A DNA stretch of 9,840 bases from positions 1 to 9,840 of the forward strand of contig JAENVX010000357.1 of assembly GCA_016650355.1 (NCBI GenBank), written 5' to 3'. Every line of letters starts with the position of its first letter. Positions within the stretch are counted from its first letter, which is position 1. Source of the DNA: Bacteroidia bacterium. GTDB taxonomy: Bacteria > Bacteroidota > Bacteroidia > Cytophagales > Cyclobacteriaceae. The translations under genes and the position numbers were made by a program. The notes beneath the pieces are model-generated. The model made no database searches, was not told the DNA's origin, and saw only the letters and a list, made by a program, of their open reading frames with translations. Shown piece after piece: positions 7,259 through 9,840 of the stretch.

Positions 7259-8614
7259 TTAAAAAAATGACGATGTGAATGGGGCGTCTTTCATTTGACC
7301 CTTCTCTTTTTGAATCACTAATCTTTTCTTTCCATAATCGTATATTAATTCAGCGGTTGGATGGGAGATAGAATCGTACTCCTGAAAGATCTTTACCTGA
7401 GCATGCTTGGACTGAATAGTTGAGTCCTGAAATTCAAATAATCTCGATCGGGCCTCAAATTTTTTCTCAGTTTCATTCTGGATTACCAGCGTTGCAAACT
7501 CCTGATCTACAGAAGAACTATAAATCCGTTTTCCATTGAGGGCAAAACCCCCAGTATATTTCATGTTGTCGTCTGACAAGCCAAGCATCTCAATGTTACT
7601 TCTAAGTGACATGAACCTTGGGTAGTTGGAACTGGATGGGTTTTTGTGTTTTATGCTTTTGTATTCAAAAATCCCATCAACTTTTTCCGATACTTTGCCA
7701 ATGTAGGTGAGCTTGCCGTGATCAACTTTTACTTGTGGCTTTCTAACATTGAAATTGTAGGCGTCAAATTCAAAGTACACCGAGTCGGCTCCAAGTCCCG
7801 CAGTACTCCAATCAAAAGTGCCTCCCTCGCCAACAAATGTATTGTCAACAAGTGAAACAGATCCCTTGGTATTTCTTAAAAATGTGGAGTCATAAGGCGT
7901 TGAGAAATTAAGAGTGATTTTCTCAAAGATAATAATGGGGCCAGATAATACCGGCTGTGGCTCTGGGGGAAGCAGCAAGGATACTCCGCTTGATTGAGTA
8001 GTCGTGTCTACTGGAGGCTCTTCCCAAATAGTTGACTCTGTGCTGGGGTGATCCCATTGATCGAATTGATTTTCCTGTGTGACTGTGTCAGCGAGATCAG
8101 GAAGATCTGAAAACGTTTCCGTTTTTATGTAGTCAAAAAGATATTCATCATCCAGCGCATAGAGCCGAAACGATTTTTCGTAATGCAATGCATGGTGTTC
8201 AAAAAAATCGCGACTATTATTAAAGAATAAAGCAGCCTTGGTAATGTCTTCATTCTCTATAACCTGCCCTGCCACATTAATGTAATTACTCAACTTCACA
8301 GGATCAATGCTTTCGCGATTGATGGCGTTTACTATAGCCCCTAAATAATTCACGAAATGAGGCCTTAATTTGTAGCCCTTTTCCTTCATCATCTTAAGTT
8401 GTCCCTTGATAACCGATTGCATCTCCATTCCCAATCCATTCCAGACCGAACCAATAGCAGCCCCTACCGCCATGGCATCTGCATTCCGGGTATTTTCTAA
8501 AACTACTCGAAGGCTATCCTGATAGTTGAGTTTGGCGACTTTGCTGTCGGATTGAGCAAGGGAAAAAGTTATTCCCGCGAGAAAAACAAAATAATATGAT
8601 CCTAACTTCTTCAC
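7259..8614 (-). CDS. N-terminal 451 residues of the same large exported protein, ending at the T7 frame break
   Basis: The GTG at 8614 is well supported as start by an immediate signal peptide (KK at 2-3, hydrophobic 7-19, SLAQ with cleavage near 20). A helical region follows (about 25-163), then an acidic Ser/Thr/Pro-rich linker (about 165-225), then beta-rich sequence from about 227 that has the same character as the downstream frame. The frame ends with FTSSFF and TAA, in which the last two Phe codons and the first T of the stop are the T7 run. With six T the protein would continue FFNVDFAVDHLRWDL into the next frame, giving a gene of 4764 bases (1587 residues) with the terminal TAA at 3850-3852. 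I read this as one gene, interrupted by sequencing error, mutation or a slippage mechanism. It lies 102 bp downstream of prmA and could be co-transcribed or have its own promoter at 8637-8665. Function unknown. Confidence 0.82.
   Translation of the reverse strand: MKKLGSYYFVFLAGITFSLAQSDSKVAKLNYQDSLRVVLENTRNADAMAVGAAIGSVWNGLGMEMQSVIKGQLKMMKEKGYKLRPHFVNYLGAIVNAINRESIDPVKLSNYINVAGQVIENEDITKAALFFNNSRDFFEHHALHYEKSFRLYALDDEYLFDYIKTETFSDLPDLADTVTQENQFDQWDHPSTESTIWEEPPVDTTTQSSGVSLLLPPEPQPVLSGPIIIFEKITLNFSTPYDSTFLRNTKGSVSLVDNTFVGEGGTFDWSTAGLGADSVYFEFDAYNFNVRKPQVKVDHGKLTYIGKVSEKVDGIFEYKSIKHKNPSSSNYPRFMSLRSNIEMLGLSDDNMKYTGGFALNGKRIYSSSVDQEFATLVIQNETEKKFEARSRLFEFQDSTIQSKHAQVKIFQEYDSISHPTAELIYDYGKKRLVIQKEKGQMKDAPFTSSFF
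7261..7267 (-). other. T7 slip site / frame break joining two halves of one gene
   Basis: The plus strand has seven A between ATT and TGACG. The coding strand therefore reads tca ttt ttt taa in the upstream frame and ttt ttt aat gtt gat in the downstream frame. Removing one T, or a +1 shift of the ribosome at TTT-TTT-TAA, joins the frames exactly, and the total length (4765 minus 1) is divisible by three. The downstream frame has a TGA about ten codons before this point and no ATG, GTG or TTG until 7236, so the switch must occur here or close to it. The site is certain; its biological meaning is not. Confidence 0.85.
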
Positions 8615-8636
8615 GCTATAAAAACCTTGAAATTCG

Positions 8637-8665
8637 CAAATAAATGCTGAAAGTGCTAATCACAA
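8637..8665 (-). promoter_or_regulatory. Possible Bacteroidota-type promoter for the large leftward gene
   Basis: On the minus strand a TTG (8663-8665) is followed after 18 bases by TTTATTTG (8637-8644). This matches five of the six fixed positions of the Bacteroidota -7 element TAnnTTTG at a usual distance from a -33 TTG. It ends 22 bp before the GTG start, leaving a short leader. Such short matches arise often by chance in AT-rich DNA, and read-through from prmA is an alternative. Confidence 0.3.
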
Positions 8666-8716
8666 TAACCACACATTGGTTCTAAGATGTAAAGGATTAA
8701 CGTGAAAAGACTCAGC

Positions 8717-9568
8717 CTATTTCTTTTGTAGCAATAAAGAAGCCCAGGTTTCTTTTTCATCACGAAAGACTTCACCAAGACCGTATTTTGACGCTTCATA
8801 TTTCAGATCATCAATATCAGTAGCGTAAAAGCCGCTGAGTAAGAGCTGACCTTTGCTATTCAAAAAATCAGCGTAAGATTTCATTTCTGCTAACAAAACA
8901 TTCTTATTGATGTTGGCCAAAATGATATCAAACAATCCGTCAAACTTCAATTCGCTGATCATGCCTTGATACAGATGAACATTGCCGCAATTATTATTTT
9001 CTATATTCTCTTCTCCGTTTACGGTACTCCATTCATCAATGTCGAACGCTTCTACTACGGTCGCCCCAAGCTTTGAAGCCATAATAGAAAGTATGGCAGT
9101 ACCACAACCCGCATCCATTACTCGCTTGCCGCGATGCTCCATTTTCATTTGACTCTTTAGCATCAAATAAGTTGTTTGATGGTGCCCCGTTCCAAATGAC
9201 ATCTTGGGTGTGATGACAATTTCGTATGGGTATTTTCCTTGCCTACCGGCAGGCAGGTTATCGATCTTATGAAATTCTGCACGCACCAAACATTTATTAT
9301 CCACAATAATCGGATCGATACTCCTTTCCCATTCTTCGTTCCAATTTTGTTTTTGAATTTTATCCTGAGAAAAGACGAGCGGATTGACGTGCTTATATTT
9401 TTTTTCTATTTCTTTTAGAAGTATGTGATCAAATTTTTCTTCCTCCACAAAAGCTTCAAATCCATTTTCGGTTTCCATGAACGTGTCAAACGATGCTTCG
9501 GCAAATTCTGCTATCAGAATCTCTGTGAACTCAGGATCACAAGTAACTTGAAGGCGGGTGTAAAACAT
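8717..9568 (-). CDS. prmA: Ribosomal protein L11 methyltransferase PrmA, with an in-frame LPAGRQG insertion
   Basis: The 283-residue product is a class I SAM-dependent methyltransferase that, by family knowledge, methylates lysines and the N-terminus of ribosomal protein L11 in the cytoplasm. An N-terminal L11-recognition domain (about 1-85) contains the typical QNWNEEWERSIDP segment (74-86). The catalytic domain has ITPKMSFGTGHHQTT (119-133), SAM motif I VMDAGCGTAILS (150-161), an acidic DIDEW loop (176-180) and the ILANINKNVL motif (216-225) where PrmA has its N-I/L substrate loop. Start ATG at 9568 gives the usual MFY(T)RLQV beginning. Residues 105-111 are LPAGRQG, encoded by an imperfect palindrome and not expected in the family at this point, just before the conserved YEIVI strand. 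All core motifs remain, so the enzyme is probably active. It follows tpiA by 97 bp on the same strand and is likely in its operon. Confidence 0.95.
   Translation of the reverse strand: MFYTRLQVTCDPEFTEILIAEFAEASFDTFMETENGFEAFVEEEKFDHILLKEIEKKYKHVNPLVFSQDKIQKQNWNEEWERSIDPIIVDNKCLVRAEFHKIDNLPAGRQGKYPYEIVITPKMSFGTGHHQTTYLMLKSQMKMEHRGKRVMDAGCGTAILSIMASKLGATVVEAFDIDEWSTVNGEENIENNNCGNVHLYQGMISELKFDGLFDIILANINKNVLLAEMKSYADFLNSKGQLLLSGFYATDIDDLKYEASKYGLGEVFRDEKETWASLLLQKK
9236..9256 (-). repeat. PAGRQ-type palindromic insertion inside prmA (21 bp, in frame)
   Basis: The plus strand has TGCCT-A-CCGG-C-AGGCA at 9240-9255, an inverted repeat centred between 9247 and 9248 with one mismatched pair. On the coding strand the 21 bases translate to LPAGRQG. 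GC-rich palindromes of this kind, giving a LPAGRQ peptide in otherwise ordinary proteins, are something I recall from genomes of Bacteroidota and some candidate phyla. Only this copy is seen in the window. The palindrome is seen directly; calling it a dispersed mini-element is inference. Confidence 0.65.
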
Positions 9569-9583
9569 AATTTTCAGTGATCA

Positions 9584-9678
9584 ATTAGTCAATCGGATGC
9601 ATTGGGATTATTCCTTCCAGAAATTATCAGAAATTCTTATCAAACATCGACAAACAACATTACTGATCATTGACTAAT
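9584..9678 (-). repeat. 10-bp inverted repeat linking tpiA stop and prmA leader
   Basis: ATTAGTCAAT at 9584-9593 and its exact complement ATTGACTAAT at 9669-9678 are separated by 75 bases. Each arm is next to or overlaps a TGATCA (9578-9583 and 9664-9669). In the tpiA-prmA mRNA one arm covers the last tpiA codons and its stop, and the other ends 15 nt before the prmA ATG. Pairing could affect prmA translation, but the arm is short and AT-rich and may be fortuitous. Confidence 0.3.
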
Positions 9679-9840
9679 CCCTTTCACAATCTCGACAAAT
9701 TCCCTTGACTTCAGGGAAGCGCCACCGACTAGGCCACCGTCAACATCCGCGCAAGAAAAAAGCTCTTTTGCATTATCTGCTTTTACACTTCCGCCATATA
9801 GAATTGAAATGTTTTCGGCAACTGCTCCATATTTCGATGC
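9667..9840 (-). CDS. tpiA: Triosephosphate isomerase, C-terminal 57 residues (5' end outside window)
   Basis: The minus strand from 9840 to the TGA at 9667-9669 encodes the last 57 residues of TpiA, the glycolytic enzyme interconverting dihydroxyacetone phosphate and glyceraldehyde 3-phosphate. Diagnostic features are the phosphate-binding loops ILYGGSV and GGLVGGASL, followed by the closing helix SREFVEIVKG. The catalytic Lys, His and Glu lie in the part outside the window. It is the first visible gene of the leftward unit, with prmA 97 bp downstream. The 97-bp spacer has no strong terminator; it holds a 10-bp inverted repeat with arms at the tpiA stop (9669-9678) and in the prmA leader (9584-9593). 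Confidence 0.95.
   Translation of the reverse strand, partial: ASKYGAVAENISILYGGSVKADNAKELFSCADVDGGLVGGASLKSREFVEIVKGISQ

Noticed and set aside
8651..8690. AACCA/TGGTT hairpin between prmA and the large gene as a terminator
   Set aside because: Only a 5-bp stem with no T-run on the minus strand; too weak to call.
9619..9636. Direct repeat cagaaatt...cagaaatt in the tpiA-prmA spacer
   Set aside because: Two copies of an 8-mer in AT-rich DNA are expected by chance; no array or further copies.

Overview
The window is from a member of the Bacteroidota, probably the Cytophagales/Cyclobacteriaceae side. The support is moderately AT-rich DNA, weak or absent Shine-Dalgarno sequences, secreted proteins with short K/R-start signal peptides ending in A-Q or S-Q, a GldL-like 'PGAS' membrane hairpin, a tpiA-prmA pair, and a PAGRQ-type palindromic insertion inside a coding gene. 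The assignment rests on protein style and remembered families, not on a search.

Left part, plus strand (2-3853): the C-terminal 294 residues of a PhoD-type phosphodiesterase/alkaline phosphatase run off the left edge. After a 79-bp gap comes a tightly packed set: an exported thioredoxin-fold protein without the redox cysteines (966-1502), an exported helical protein made of two diverged copies of one unit (1532-2500), a small five-helix membrane protein built from repeated GldL-like hairpins (2580-3089), and a PrsW-family intramembrane metalloprotease (3086-3853). The last two overlap by ATGA and are almost certainly co-translated. The layout suggests cell-envelope functions, but no substrate of the protease can be named.

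Right part, minus strand (3850-9840): transcription runs leftward from tpiA (C-terminus only) through prmA to a very large exported beta-rich protein of unknown function. That protein is split into two reading frames (7259-8614 and 3850-7236) at a run of seven A (T7 on the coding strand, 7261-7267). Removing one T restores a single gene of 1587 codons. It is therefore a frameshifted, slippage-dependent or mis-sequenced gene.

The two convergent units meet with overlapping stop codons at 3850-3853 and no spacer. The best terminator-like hairpin for the leftward unit lies inside the 3' end of the PrsW gene. The most noteworthy points are the T7 frame break with a stop exactly at the slip site, the in-frame palindrome (LPAGRQG) in prmA, the two internally duplicated unknown proteins, and the embedded hairpin at the convergent junction. 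No CRISPR array, tRNA, rRNA, transposase or integrase was seen, and no stretch above 300 bases lacks a gene.
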